Assembly: GCA_965221445.1 (NCBI GenBank)
Contig: CBDCSF010000013.1
Coordinates: 2,046,001 to 2,110,000, forward strand
Reading direction: 5' to 3'
DNA: 64,000 nucleotides
Source: MPNP01 sp965221445
GTDB taxonomy: Bacteria; Pseudomonadota; Alphaproteobacteria; Rhodobacterales; Rhodobacteraceae
A program made the position numbers and the translations under genes. The notes under the pieces are model-generated. The model searched no databases, was not told the origin of the DNA, and saw nothing but the letters and a program-made list of their open reading frames with translations. How positions within the stretch are numbered: the first letter of the stretch is position 1; each line of letters begins with the position of its first letter. Of this stretch, positions 19,321-28,469 are shown piece by piece.

Positions 19321-19424
19321 GGCAGTCCAATGGTTTGACTTTTCTTTTGTGCATCAACCAACCTTTCGGATCTATAAACCACTTTCCTAGTTAACGTTTC
19401 TCGCTTCTACTGTTAGGAATTCCC

Positions 19425-20039
19425 ATGAATTATCCCATTATGGTCGGTATCGCCGCTATGGCTCTTATTGTCGTTGCTTCCAATATCCTGGTTCAGTTTT
19501 TGGTAGGTCAATGGTTAACCTGGGGGGCGTTTGTTTATCCGATTGCATTTCTAGTGACAGATTTGATGAATCGGGTTTTTGGAGCCACGGCAGCTAGGAA
19601 GGTGATTCTTGCCGGATTTGTGGTGGGCATATTCTGCTCTTTTGTAGGATCCCAAATAGAAGGTGAATTCGGGCCATTGGTAACCCTCAGAATTGCCCTT
19701 GGTTCAGGGACAGCATTTTTGATTGCCCAACTTCTTGATGTTGCCATTTTTGACCGCTTACGAAAGGACGATTGGTGGAAGGCTCCCTTGATATCAACAC
19801 TGGTTGGTTCTACAGTAGATACCTTCCTGTTCTTCTTTATCGCCTTTTCCAGCCAGCTTGCTTTCATTGAACCAATGGTCGGTACAGAATGGGCAAATGA
19901 GCCAACCATGCTGTTGGGTCTTGGCCCGGAATTTCCCTATTGGGTGAGCCTGGCATCAGCTGACCTTGGTGTAAAGTTGACAATAGCACTATTTCTGTTG
20001 ATTCCATTCAGGGCAATATCTCAAAAGTTGGTCTCGTAA
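19425..20039 (+). CDS. VUT/YhhQ-family queuosine precursor transporter
   Basis: 204 residues with about six hydrophobic segments. Motifs AFVYPIAFLVTDLMNRVFG and STVDTFLFFFIAF are those of the YhhQ/VUT family, which imports queuosine precursors (preQ0 or preQ1) across the inner membrane in characterised members. The family is clear; the exact substrate here is inferred. No preQ1 riboswitch was recognised in the 104-base leader. Confidence 0.88.
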   Translation: MNYPIMVGIAAMALIVVASNILVQFLVGQWLTWGAFVYPIAFLVTDLMNRVFGATAARKVILAGFVVGIFCSFVGSQIEGEFGPLVTLRIALGSGTAFLIAQLLDVAIFDRLRKDDWWKAPLISTLVGSTVDTFLFFFIAFSSQLAFIEPMVGTEWANEPTMLLGLGPEFPYWVSLASADLGVKLTIALFLLIPFRAISQKLVS

Positions 20040-20077
20040 TAGAGATCTGAATACAGAATTGCGTAAGGATTTTTGAC

Positions 20078-20644
20078 ATGGTCAATTTTCTGGAAGTTGA
20101 CTGGAATGAGTTGCCAGAACCCAAAGACGATGGAAAAGCTGAACATCTGTCAAATAAGGTCATGCCCAACCTGGAATTACCTTCGACGGCGGGTGGTACG
20201 GTAAACCTCGGAAAACTTCGTGGTTGGCACGTTCTTTTCTTCTATCCAATGACGGGTCAACCGGAGACACCTCTACCGAATGGATGGGACGAAATTCCTG
20301 GGGCAAGGGGATGTACTCCTCAATCCTGTGCATTTCGTGATCTGTCACAAGAACTTGCTAAAAAGGGAGTGTCTTCCGTATTTGGAATTTCAACGCAAAG
20401 TACTGAATACCAAATGGAAGCAGCTAATCGACTAGATCTGCCATTTGCATTGCTTTCTGATGTCGATCTGAATCTGACAAGAAACCTGCATCTTCCGACT
20501 TTTGAGGTTAGCGGCATGGTACTCATCAAAAGGCTGACACTTGTTCTTCATAATACAGAAGTCAAGCGGTTGTTCTATCCAGTTTTTCCACCTGATCAGA
20601 ATCCAACGGAGGTATTGAAATTTATGGAAGCCCGCCAGGTCTAG
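20078..20644 (+). CDS. BCP/Prx-type peroxiredoxin
   Basis: 188 residues with a thioredoxin fold. The active-site region FFYPMTGQP...PGARGCTPQSCAFRD holds Cys79 and Cys84, the same C-x4-C spacing as the peroxidatic and resolving cysteines of E. coli BCP. An N-terminal stretch of about 30 residues precedes the fold. It reduces hydrogen peroxide or organic peroxides in the cytoplasm. The 170 bases after the gene hold no clear hairpin. Confidence 0.88.
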   Translation: MVNFLEVDWNELPEPKDDGKAEHLSNKVMPNLELPSTAGGTVNLGKLRGWHVLFFYPMTGQPETPLPNGWDEIPGARGCTPQSCAFRDLSQELAKKGVSSVFGISTQSTEYQMEAANRLDLPFALLSDVDLNLTRNLHLPTFEVSGMVLIKRLTLVLHNTEVKRLFYPVFPPDQNPTEVLKFMEARQV

Positions 20645-20858
20645 GGTGTTTTTTCAGGACAAAATTCCACCATTTGGTTCTAAAGGGGATTATCTTCTTA
20701 AAATTTTTCACGAACTTCACTTCAGCCCTTGATTTTTTGCCAAAAAAAATATAGAGATAATTTGCAAACGCGTTTAAGTAGGTCACCCAACTTTAGAACG
20801 ATAAACCCCGGATTTGGTTCCTGCTCCCGCCTTTGCACAAAAAAGGACTGAGGAGAGT

Positions 20859-22070
20859 ATGAAGAGAGAATCAACACCTTCCCTTAGAGGTAATGGATCA
20901 GGTCTTTATGAAGAAGGGAATCTTGGTAACGTGGATTTTACCAAGAACCTCGTTAAGGATGGAATAAAGCTTGATTATGGCAATGTTTTACTGGTTCCAG
21001 GTACGAATACTGTCGTAACCAGTCGCAAACTTGTGAATTTGAATTGCCGAATCAATTTTGGTCGTAGTGAGGACTCCTATTTTGAAGGCATACCAATTAT
21101 GGCTGCCAATATGGACGGAGTTGGCTCCTTCACCATGGCCGATGCCTTGATCAAGCATCGGATATTTACCTGTCTTGCCAAAATGCATTCCGAAGAAAAT
21201 CTGGTTAAATTCTTTTCAGAGGATCCCTTGCGAAGAGACTATTGTGCCATAACGGTTGGGTTACGACACAATGACAGGGAAAAGTTTAAAAGTGTACACC
21301 AACAAGCCGGACCAATTAAATTTGCCTGCCTGGACGTTGCTAATGGTCACACACAGCGGTTTGTAAATTTCCTCAAGGATTTCAGAAGTGAGTTTCCGGA
21401 TGTTGTTATCATTGCCGGCAATGTGGTGACTCCAGAGCAAACTAAAATACTGGTGAAGGCTGGTGCTGACCTTGTAAAGGTAGGAATCGGCGGCGGAAGC
21501 GTTTGTGAAACAAGGATAAAAACAGGGGTTGGCTATCCACAGTTTTCTGCCGTAATGGAATGTGGCCAGGCGGCTCGTGAAGCCGGAGCCCATATTGTAG
21601 CCGACGGAGGTTGTACTTGTCCGGGTGATGTGGCCAAGGCATTGGCCGCAGGATCAGCTTTCGTAATGCTGGGAGGGATGTTCGCAGGACATAAGGAAGG
21701 TGGTGGCCGGGTCATCACAAGAACATTCAACACGGGAGAAATTCGTGAAGGCAAACCTGTACTGAAAGAAACCAAATTTGTTGAGTTTTATGGAATGAGC
21801 TCCCAGGTAGCCAACGAGAAACATTTTGATGGCCTGCAGCCCTGGAAGACCAGTGAAGGCAGAGAAGTTCTTTTACCCTTCAAACCTTCAATTGATGAAA
21901 CTGTTCAGGACATGTTGGGGGGTCTTAGAAGTACTTGTACCTATCTAGGGGCAGAAAATCTTGAAGATCTTCCTCATCACGCAAAATTTGTTCAATGTCA
22001 TGATACCCATAACAGGGTTTTCGAGGATTCTCCCATTTCAGATCACTCAATCAGTTCAATGCTGATTTGA
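20859..22070 (+). CDS. guaC: GMP reductase
   Basis: 403 residues from ATG 20859 (AGGAG just upstream). The (beta/alpha)8 IMPDH/GMPR fold shows IMAANMDGVG, IIAGNVVTPEQ, catalytic Cys216 in VGIGGGSVCETRIKTGVGYPQ, VADGGCTCPGDVAKA, MLGGMFAGHKEGGG and YGMSSQ. The match over the core is to GuaC rather than GuaB: no CBS domains are present. It converts GMP to IMP with NADPH for purine balance. About 35 residues precede the usual GuaC N-terminus and have no recognised motif. Confidence 0.93.
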   Translation: MKRESTPSLRGNGSGLYEEGNLGNVDFTKNLVKDGIKLDYGNVLLVPGTNTVVTSRKLVNLNCRINFGRSEDSYFEGIPIMAANMDGVGSFTMADALIKHRIFTCLAKMHSEENLVKFFSEDPLRRDYCAITVGLRHNDREKFKSVHQQAGPIKFACLDVANGHTQRFVNFLKDFRSEFPDVVIIAGNVVTPEQTKILVKAGADLVKVGIGGGSVCETRIKTGVGYPQFSAVMECGQAAREAGAHIVADGGCTCPGDVAKALAAGSAFVMLGGMFAGHKEGGGRVITRTFNTGEIREGKPVLKETKFVEFYGMSSQVANEKHFDGLQPWKTSEGREVLLPFKPSIDETVQDMLGGLRSTCTYLGAENLEDLPHHAKFVQCHDTHNRVFEDSPISDHSISSMLI

Positions 22071-22098
22071 GATAATTGATTTGGATATTCAGAATCTT

Positions 22099-22122
22099 GC
22101 TGGCCAGATCTACCAGCTTTTT
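22099..22122 (+). terminator. Rho-independent terminator after guaC
   Basis: GCTGG (22099-22103) pairs with CCAGC (22113-22117), nine-base loop, followed by TTTTT and a second T-rich stretch. It lies 28 bases after the guaC stop in a convergent gap with adk. Confidence 0.55.
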
Positions 22123-22161
22123 GAATTTTTCGACAGAGTTGGAGGGGGGTATAAGACTACC

Positions 22162-22803
22162 TCAAGAAGCCTTTAGGCTGTCTTCAATTCTATCCGCAAC
22201 GTCCTGGATCGAACCATCACTTGATACATAATTCAATAACCCGGCTCGGTGGTAGTACCCTGTTAGGGGAGCAGTTTTCTGGTAGTATTCCAGCAATCTT
22301 GTCTTGAAGGATTCTTCATTGTCATCCTTTCTTTGACCAAGTTTACCTCCGCAGACATCACAGACACCCTCTATCGTCGGAGGTTTGTTGATTTTATGGA
22401 ACATGGCTCCACAGTTTGTACAGGAAAGTCTTCCGACAATTCGATCAACCAACTGGTCTACATCAACGGTAAGTTCAATAACCCGGGCAATTTTCGTGTT
22501 TGCTTTGGTTAATTGTGCTTCCAGTGAATCGGCCTGGTTTAAAGTGCGAGGGTAACCATCAAAAATAAATCCGGAATTCTCGGTTGATAGTTTTTCCTCA
22601 ATCAGGGAATTCATGATATCATCGGTTACCAGTTCGCCAGCTTCCATAATTTTGGCGACCTTTTTGCCGAGTTTTGAACCTGACTTGACTGCTTCCCGAA
22701 GCATATCCCCAGTGGAAAGCTGAACCATACCACGGTTTTCAACAAGTATCTTTGATTGTGTACCCTTGCCGGATCCCGGTGGGCCCAGCAAAATTAAATT
22801 CAT
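22162..22803 (-). CDS. adk: Adenylate kinase
   Basis: 213 residues. P-loop GPPGSGKGTQ (7-16), FDGYPRTLNQ, DRIVGR and the LID domain. The LID carries a four-cysteine zinc site: Cys128, Cys131, Cys148, Cys151. It interconverts ATP + AMP and 2 ADP. It overlaps the secY stop by four bases (ATGA), so it is the last gene seen of the spc-type operon. In most alphaproteobacteria rpsM-rpsK-rpoA-rplQ follow, but here the convergent guaC comes next. Confidence 0.97.
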   Translation of the reverse strand: MNLILLGPPGSGKGTQSKILVENRGMVQLSTGDMLREAVKSGSKLGKKVAKIMEAGELVTDDIMNSLIEEKLSTENSGFIFDGYPRTLNQADSLEAQLTKANTKIARVIELTVDVDQLVDRIVGRLSCTNCGAMFHKINKPPTIEGVCDVCGGKLGQRKDDNEESFKTRLLEYYQKTAPLTGYYHRAGLLNYVSSDGSIQDVADRIEDSLKAS

Positions 22804-24149
22804 CGTAATCGAGCCTTTTTCTTACGCTTGCCACGCAACCGCGATTTATCAATTAAACCTTCGTATTGATGTGCCATCAGATGTGACTGAACTTGGCTAA
22901 TGGTATCCATTGTTACAGAAACGACAATAAGAACGGATGTTCCACCAAAGTAGAAGGGAACTGCAAATTGTGCCCTGAGAATTTCTGGCAAGAGACAGAC
23001 GGCCGATAGATAAGCCGAGCCCAAGACCAAAATACGGATAACAATATGCTCCAGCAAATCTGCTGTATTTTGCCCCGGACGAACTCCCTTGATGAATCCA
23101 TTCTGGTTTTTGAGGTTCTCTGCCACATCCTCAACCTTGAAGGACACATTCAGAGTGTAGAAATAGGCAAAGAAAACAATCATGGCGACAAAGAAAGCAA
23201 GATACAATGGCTGTCCTGGTCCGAAATACGCCAGAACGATCGACATGAATGTGTTGGTGGAATTACCCGAAAACGTGGAAATGGTTGTTGGCAACAAAAG
23301 AAGCGAAGAAGCAAAAATAGGAGGAATAACTCCCGAGGGATTAATCTTGATGGGCAAGTATGAGGATCCACCCTGAAATACTCTATTGCCTTGCTGACGT
23401 CTTGGATAGTGAATCTGAATTCGTCTGAGGGCCCTTTCAATAAAGACCACAAAGGTTATGACCGCGATGACCATCAGAATCACACCGATGATAACTACTG
23501 GTGAGAGCGAACCCGATCTACCCTGACTGAAGAATTGAGCTAGGGCTGAAGGAATTTCGGCGATAATTCCAGTGAATATGATCAGCGAAATACCATTACC
23601 AATACCTCTGGAAGTAATTTGTTCTCCCAACCACATCAGGAACATTGTACCGCCAACGAGGGTAATGACACAGGCAATCCTGAAGTACCAGCCCGGATCC
23701 AGAGCCAATTCACCGGTTTCAAGGCTTACAGCCAGACCATATGCCTGGAAAGTAGCAAGAAAAACGGTTCCATAGCGGGTATATTGATTGATTTTCTTGC
23801 GTCCCTGTTCGCCTTCCTTTTTCAATTGTTCAAGACGGGGTACCATGGCTACCATAAGTTGCATGATGATGGACGCAGATATGTAGGGCATAATACCAAG
23901 GGCAAAGATACCCATTCTGCCTATGGCACCACCAGTGAACATGTTAAGCATGCCACCAAGTCCAGTGGAGGCAGCATCAACAAATTCACGCAGGGCAACT
24001 GTGTCAATACCAGGAACCGGTATGTAGGTACCGATCCTATAGACAATCAGGAGTCCAAGGGCAAACAGGATTCTTTGCTTGAGTTCAGTAGCCTTGCTGA
24101 ATGTACTCCAGCTTAAGTTTGAGGCCATCTGTTCAGCAGCGGAAACCAT
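22800..24149 (-). CDS. secY: SecY protein-translocase channel subunit
   Basis: 449 residues with ten membrane spans. Recognised: RILFALGLLIVYRIGTYIPVPGI, the plug region GGMLNMFTGGAIGRMGIFALGIMPYISASI, GIGNGISLIIFTGI, and FFAYFYT near TM8. It forms the SecYEG channel for protein export and membrane insertion; secE is at 59.8 kb. A 111-base spacer separates it from rplO, longer than most gaps in the cluster. Confidence 0.98.
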   Translation of the reverse strand: MVSAAEQMASNLSWSTFSKATELKQRILFALGLLIVYRIGTYIPVPGIDTVALREFVDAASTGLGGMLNMFTGGAIGRMGIFALGIMPYISASIIMQLMVAMVPRLEQLKKEGEQGRKKINQYTRYGTVFLATFQAYGLAVSLETGELALDPGWYFRIACVITLVGGTMFLMWLGEQITSRGIGNGISLIIFTGIIAEIPSALAQFFSQGRSGSLSPVVIIGVILMVIAVITFVVFIERALRRIQIHYPRRQQGNRVFQGGSSYLPIKINPSGVIPPIFASSLLLLPTTISTFSGNSTNTFMSIVLAYFGPGQPLYLAFFVAMIVFFAYFYTLNVSFKVEDVAENLKNQNGFIKGVRPGQNTADLLEHIVIRILVLGSAYLSAVCLLPEILRAQFAVPFYFGGTSVLIVVSVTMDTISQVQSHLMAHQYEGLIDKSRLRGKRKKKARLR

Positions 24150-24260
24150 TTAACTATCCTTTAATTTCATGGGAACAGGATAAGTCTTCCATGCAAGGGA
24201 AGAAAGTCATGATCATAGTAATACTAATAAATATAATTTTGATTCCAAGTATTCAGCAGG

Positions 24261-24716
24261 TCATGAAGTCTTCAGAGACCCACCAATTTTGTTTACTGCT
24301 TCGACTGCAGCTTTCGAAGCTCCAGCGACCTCAAGGTTTACTTTTGAGCTAATCTCGCCTTTGGCCAGAACCCTTATACCATCTAGTGGACGCCTTACCA
24401 AGCCACTTTTGATCAGGGCTTCACTGTCGATAACCTCGTCAGGATTCAACTTGCCATCATCAATAAATGCCTGAATATTACCCAGATTTACAACAGAATA
24501 ACTTTTTCGTGAAGGATTGTTAAATCCTCTTTTGGGAAGTCTTTGATAAATGGGCATCTGCCCACCTTCAAATGATCCAAGAGCCACTCCTGATCTTGAT
24601 TTCTGACCCTTATGACCCCGTCCACAGGTTTTACCCTTGCCGGAACCGGGCCCTCGCCCCACTCTTTTGCGGGCTTTTGGGGTAAAGGTGTCGTCTCGCA
24701 ACTCATGTAATTTCAT
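24261..24716 (-). CDS. rplO: 50S ribosomal protein L15
   Basis: 151 residues. The glycine- and basic-rich RKRVGRGPGSGKGKTCGRGHKGQKSRSG start and FEGGQMPIYQRLPKRGF are diagnostic. L15 is a late-assembly protein near the peptidyl-transferase side of the 50S subunit. Two ATGs are adjacent; the second has better spacing from the AGGAGA site. Confidence 0.98.
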   Translation of the reverse strand: MKLHELRDDTFTPKARKRVGRGPGSGKGKTCGRGHKGQKSRSGVALGSFEGGQMPIYQRLPKRGFNNPSRKSYSVVNLGNIQAFIDDGKLNPDEVIDSEALIKSGLVRRPLDGIRVLAKGEISSKVNLEVAGASKAAVEAVNKIGGSLKTS

Positions 24717-24770
24717 CATATTCTCCTAGCAAGCCCAATAATCCTGCCATTTCCTCAAAGGCTTCGTCGT

Positions 24771-24962
24771 CTATTTTGTCTTCTCTTCAATAATTTCCAC
24801 CATATGGGGAATCTTACGTACCATTCCCCTGATGGCTGGAGTATCCTCCAATTCCCTGACCCGGTGCATTTTGTTCAATCCCAAGCCCTTGAGAATTGCT
24901 TTCTGCTTGGCCTGGCGGCGAATGGGAGAACCGATCTGTTTTACAACGATTACTTTGTTCAT
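24771..24962 (-). CDS. rpmD: 50S ribosomal protein L30
   Basis: 63 residues, MNKVIVVKQIGSPIRRQAKQ...LGLNKMHRVRELEDTPAIRGMVRKIPHMV. The short form of L30 lacks the extension of archaeal L7ae-like relatives. Start chosen at 24962, with an AGGAG site about seven bases upstream; an upstream GTG/ATG-type start would only add five residues. Confidence 0.96.
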   Translation of the reverse strand: MNKVIVVKQIGSPIRRQAKQKAILKGLGLNKMHRVRELEDTPAIRGMVRKIPHMVEIIEEKTK

Positions 24963-24980
24963 GGTAAGCTCCTGCACACC

Positions 24981-25517
24981 CTATGATTGAAATTCCGGTT
25001 TGCGGCCGATCTGTGAGACTTTCAAATCTCTTCTTCTGGCAACCTGTCTCGGACTGGAAATCTTTTTCAATGCATCAACTGTAGCCCTGATCATGTTGTA
25101 GGGATTTTGTGAACCGATGGATTTGGCGACTACATCCTGTACCCCCAGCATTTCAAAAACGGCACGCATTGGGCCGCCGGCAATAATCCCGGTTCCTGGA
25201 GGAGCAGTACGAAGAACCACCTTACCGGCACCATGCGACCCCTCCATGTCATGAAAGAGGGTTCTGCCCTGTTTTAATGGAATCCGATGAAGACTTCTTT
25301 TGGCATTTTCCGTGGCTTTTCTGATAGCCTCGGGAACTTCCTTGGCCTTGCCCTTGCCAAAACCAACACGTCCATTCTGGTCGCCAACAACAACCAAAGC
25401 AGAAAAGCCAAAACGCTTGCCACCCTTTACCGTCTTGGAGACCCGATTGATTGCAACCAATCGTTCACCAAAATCAGGACTGTCTTCCTTGGATCGCCTT
25501 TTATCGTCACGAGCCAT
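24981..25517 (-). CDS. rpsE: 30S ribosomal protein S5
   Basis: 178 residues. Contains RLVAINRVSKTVKGGKRFGFSALVVVGD and the GRVGFGKGKAKEVPEAIRKA double-stranded-RNA-binding motif, then the GTGIIAGG C-terminal domain. S5 sits at the mRNA entry channel and affects fidelity and helicase activity of the ribosome. Confidence 0.98.
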   Translation of the reverse strand: MARDDKRRSKEDSPDFGERLVAINRVSKTVKGGKRFGFSALVVVGDQNGRVGFGKGKAKEVPEAIRKATENAKRSLHRIPLKQGRTLFHDMEGSHGAGKVVLRTAPPGTGIIAGGPMRAVFEMLGVQDVVAKSIGSQNPYNMIRATVDALKKISSPRQVARRRDLKVSQIGRKPEFQS

Positions 25518-25527
25518 GCATTGTCTC

Positions 25528-25887
25528 CTATATCTTTAATCCGTTTGCCCGGGCGGAATCCGCCAAGGCTTTCACCCTGCCGTGGTACATGTATCCACCA
25601 CGATCAAAATAACATTTTGCAATCCCAGCCTTCTGTGCACGATCAGCTATAGTTGCACCGATTTTTTCAGCCGCAGCGATATTATTGCCCCTGTCAATGC
25701 CAAGATCCTTTTCCAGGGTTGATGCTGAAGCCAATGTATGTCCCTTCGTATCATCAATTACCTGAACACTGATATTCTTGTTGGAGCGAAACACGGAAAG
25801 TCGAGGACGGTCGGTACTGACGGTTTTCAATTGGTGTCGTACCCTTGATTTCCTTCGCTTGAAGAGTTCTTTTTTTCTAATGCCCAT
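25528..25887 (-). CDS. rplR: 50S ribosomal protein L18
   Basis: 119 residues, with RLSVFRSNKNISVQVIDD, and an ending YHGRVKALADSARANGLKI. It binds 5S rRNA in the central protuberance together with L5 (rplE, 27.2 kb). Confidence 0.98.
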   Translation of the reverse strand: MGIRKKELFKRRKSRVRHQLKTVSTDRPRLSVFRSNKNISVQVIDDTKGHTLASASTLEKDLGIDRGNNIAAAEKIGATIADRAQKAGIAKCYFDRGGYMYHGRVKALADSARANGLKI

Positions 25888-25896
25888 TTTAAGACC

Positions 25897-26430
25897 TTAT
25901 TTCTTCTTGCCTACCTTGCGGTATACGTATTCATCAAGATACCTGATACCTTTTCCCTTATAGGGCTCAGGTGGTCGCCATTTACGAATATCCGCTGCCA
26001 CCTTGCCGACAACTTGCGGATCATTGCCTTCAATCACGATTCTGGTATTTGAAGGTGTCGTGATGGTAATTTCCTTGGGTACATCAATGTTGACATCATG
26101 GCTAAGGCCCAAAGTCAAATTCAGGGAATTACCCTTCATCTGTGCTCGATAGCCAACACCGTTAATTTGCAACTCCTTTGTAAACCCTACTGTAACACCC
26201 TTGACGCAATTCGCTATCATGGTTCTGGACATCCCCCATTTCTGGCGACTTCTGATATTGTTTAGCCTGGGTTTGACCTTTATCTGCTGATCTTCAATTG
26301 AGCCTGAGATTTCATGCGGAATGGTAAAGCTCAAGGTTCCTCTTGGTCCCTTGACGGTTACCACCTGATCGTCCAGTTTAGCCTCAACTCCGGCAGGTAT
26401 ATTTATCGGTAATTTCCCAATCCGGGACAT
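25897..26430 (-). CDS. rplF: 50S ribosomal protein L6
   Basis: 177 residues from the ATG at 26430: MSRIGKLPINIPAGVEAKLDDQ, internal duplication typical of L6, and the C-terminal GNDPQVVGKVAADIRKWRPPEPYKGKGI motif. The frame is open upstream for another 69 codons inside rpsH, but those residues have no L6 similarity. Confidence 0.98.
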   Translation of the reverse strand: MSRIGKLPINIPAGVEAKLDDQVVTVKGPRGTLSFTIPHEISGSIEDQQIKVKPRLNNIRSRQKWGMSRTMIANCVKGVTVGFTKELQINGVGYRAQMKGNSLNLTLGLSHDVNIDVPKEITITTPSNTRIVIEGNDPQVVGKVAADIRKWRPPEPYKGKGIRYLDEYVYRKVGKKK

Positions 26431-26440
26431 TTTGGTTCTC

Positions 26441-26839
26441 CTAGAATACCGTACATAAAATTTCGCCGCCAACATTCTGTTCACGGGCTTTGGCATCGGA
26501 CATGACGCCCTTGGCGGTAGATACAATGGCAACACCAAGACCTTGCCTGACATAGGGAAGGATTTTAACACCTGAATAAACTCTTCGCCCGGGCTTGGAA
26601 ATTCGCTTGAGTTCCCTGATGGCAGGATTTCCAGCAAAATATTTCAGCTTGATTTCAAGTTCCTTGAACCCTTTTTCATTGTCCACCTGGTTATAGCCGA
26701 GGATGTAGCCGTCTTCTTTCAGAACATCAAGAACCCAAATCCGCAATTTGGAGGAAGGGGACATGATCGATCCCTTCTTGCGCATTTGTCCGTTCCTGAT
26801 ACGGGTCAGCATATCTCCGACTGGGTCACTAAATGACAT
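26441..26839 (-). CDS. rpsH: 30S ribosomal protein S8
   Basis: 132 residues: DPVGDMLTRIRNGQM start and STAKGVMSDAKAREQNVGGEILCTVF end. S8 binds helix 21 of 16S rRNA and in E. coli is the translational repressor of the spc operon. Confidence 0.98.
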   Translation of the reverse strand: MSFSDPVGDMLTRIRNGQMRKKGSIMSPSSKLRIWVLDVLKEDGYILGYNQVDNEKGFKELEIKLKYFAGNPAIRELKRISKPGRRVYSGVKILPYVRQGLGVAIVSTAKGVMSDAKAREQNVGGEILCTVF

Positions 26840-26851
26840 ATCTGTTTACTC

Positions 26852-27157
26852 CTACCAACTTGACTTTACCATGCCAGGAATTTGGCCAAAACCACCATAC
26901 TCACGCAGGGCAATACGTGAAATCCGTAGCTTCCGGTAATATCCCTTGGGCCGTCCGGTCAACTGACACCTGTTATGAAGCCTGGTCGCCGATGAGTTTC
27001 TGGGCAACTTGGCCAATTTAAGGTTGGCCGAAAAACGTTCCTCCAAGGGAAGTTCCCTGTTATTTATGATGGCCTTTAAACGAGCTCTTTTTTCCTCGTA
27101 TTTCTTGACCAGCCTTTGTCGCTTAAGTTCTCTTTCCACCATTGCTTTTTTTGCCAT
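26852..27157 (-). CDS. rpsN: 30S ribosomal protein S14 (long, zinc-free type)
   Basis: 101 residues, AKKAMVERELKRQRLVKKYEEKR start and RCQLTGRPKGYYRKLRISRIALRE end. The CxxC zinc motifs of short S14 are absent, as in most proteobacterial S14. Confidence 0.97.
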   Translation of the reverse strand: MAKKAMVERELKRQRLVKKYEEKRARLKAIINNRELPLEERFSANLKLAKLPRNSSATRLHNRCQLTGRPKGYYRKLRISRIALREYGGFGQIPGMVKSSW

Positions 27158-27174
27158 TGTGGTTATCTCCGTTA

Positions 27175-27726
27175 TTAATTCCTGAAAGGAAGGTTCAATC
27201 TTGTCAAAAGACTTTTCGCTTCCTTGTCTGATTTGGCGGTTGTACAGATGGTAACGTCCATCCCCCTTATATCATCCACCTTGTCATAATCAATTTCAGG
27301 GAATACGATATGTTCTCTCAAACCGAGGGAAAAATTACCGTTTCCGTCAAAGGATTTATCCGATACGCCACGAAAATCCCGAACCCGGGGGAGGGCAATA
27401 ATTACCAGCCGGTCCAGAAACTCGTACATGCGGTTGCCCCTGAGAGTTACCTTGGCACCAATGACCATTCCCTCTCGTAGCCGGAATCCCGATAGCGACT
27501 GGCGAGCTCTGGTCGGAACAGCTTTCTGACCTGCTATTGCAGTCAGTTCCGCTTCGGCCGCTTTGGCTTTTTTGGAATCCTTGGCAGCTTCGCCAACTCC
27601 CATGTTTAGCACAATCTTGTCGAGCTTGGGAACCATCATGTCATTTTTGTAGTCAAATTCCTCCATTAAAGCAGGTTTGATCTGGTCCTGATAAATATTC
27701 TTTAAACGAGGTGTTGAACTAGCCAT
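27175..27726 (-). CDS. rplE: 50S ribosomal protein L5
   Basis: 183 residues: KLDKIVLNMGVGEA, KAVPTRARQSLSGFRLREGM, GNGNFSLGLREHIVFPEIDYDKV. L5 binds 5S rRNA and contacts the P-site tRNA. It overlaps rplX by eight bases. Confidence 0.98.
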   Translation of the reverse strand: MASSTPRLKNIYQDQIKPALMEEFDYKNDMMVPKLDKIVLNMGVGEAAKDSKKAKAAEAELTAIAGQKAVPTRARQSLSGFRLREGMVIGAKVTLRGNRMYEFLDRLVIIALPRVRDFRGVSDKSFDGNGNFSLGLREHIVFPEIDYDKVDDIRGMDVTICTTAKSDKEAKSLLTRLNLPFRN

Positions 27727-28033
27727 CGATCACTACTCCAGTTCTCTTGGAAAACCTTACCTTTTTATCATCTTCTACCCGAAATCCTACCCGAGTTGGC
27801 TTGTCGTCAGAAGGATCAACCATTGCCAGATTGGAAAGATCTATCGGCATATATACGGGAATTTTGCCACCTTCCTGGTTTTGCGTTTGTTTTTGGTGCC
27901 TGATGGAAAGATTGATGCCCTCAACCACCGCTTTTCCGCTGGTGGGGTTGACACTGTTGATTACTCCTTGAGCACCAGTATCCTTGCCGGCAATCACGAT
28001 CACCTTATCACCTTTTTTCAACTTGGCCGCCAT
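27719..28033 (-). CDS. rplX: 50S ribosomal protein L24
   Basis: 104 residues with the KOW motif KKGDKVIVIAGKDTGAQG, then KQTQNQEGGKIPVYMPIDLSN. L24 is an early assembly initiator of the 50S subunit. Its start overlaps the rplN stop by one base (TAATG type). Confidence 0.97.
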   Translation of the reverse strand: MAAKLKKGDKVIVIAGKDTGAQGVINSVNPTSGKAVVEGINLSIRHQKQTQNQEGGKIPVYMPIDLSNLAMVDPSDDKPTRVGFRVEDDKKVRFSKRTGVVIDG

Positions 28034-28401
28034 TACAATACCTCCGGAGCCAGAGAAACAATTTTCATAAAACGAAGGGCTCTCAGCTCTCTTACCACCG
28101 GACCAAAAATCCTGGTACCGATAGGTTCATTGTTGTTGTTGATCAGTACGGCGGCATTCTTGTCAAATCGGATCACGGTACCATCATCACGTCGAACTTC
28201 CTTGGCGGTTCTCACGATGACAGCTCGTCTGACTTCACCCTTTTTGACCCGGGCTCTGGGTATGGCTTCCTTGACTGAAACCACAATAACATCACCAACG
28301 GATGCAAACCTTCGTTTGGAACCGCCGAGAACCTTGATGCACTGGACTTTTCGGGCACCCGAATTATCCGCAACATCCAGATTAGTCTGCATCTGAATCA
28401 T
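28033..28401 (-). CDS. rplN: 50S ribosomal protein L14
   Basis: 122 residues: MIQMQTNLDVADNSGARKVQCIKVLGGS and the FDKNAAVLINNNNEPIGTRIFGPVVRELR block. L14 contributes to the intersubunit bridge and binds the silencing factor RsfS in characterised species. A 68-base gap separates it from rpsQ. Confidence 0.98.
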   Translation of the reverse strand: MIQMQTNLDVADNSGARKVQCIKVLGGSKRRFASVGDVIVVSVKEAIPRARVKKGEVRRAVIVRTAKEVRRDDGTVIRFDKNAAVLINNNNEPIGTRIFGPVVRELRALRFMKIVSLAPEVL

Positions 28402-28469
28402 GTTAAAACTCCCGACCTGTGGGGACTTCTGAAATAGCCCCAGGGTTTCGATTAAAAAATTATCCCGGC

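Noticed and set aside
19321..19424. preQ1 riboswitch before the YhhQ-type gene
   Set aside because: The expected short stem with the A-rich tail could not be found in this leader.
26431..26637. Extended N-terminus of L6 inside rpsH
   Set aside because: The frame is open for 69 codons upstream of ATG 26430, but those residues come from the other frame of rpsH and show no similarity to L6.
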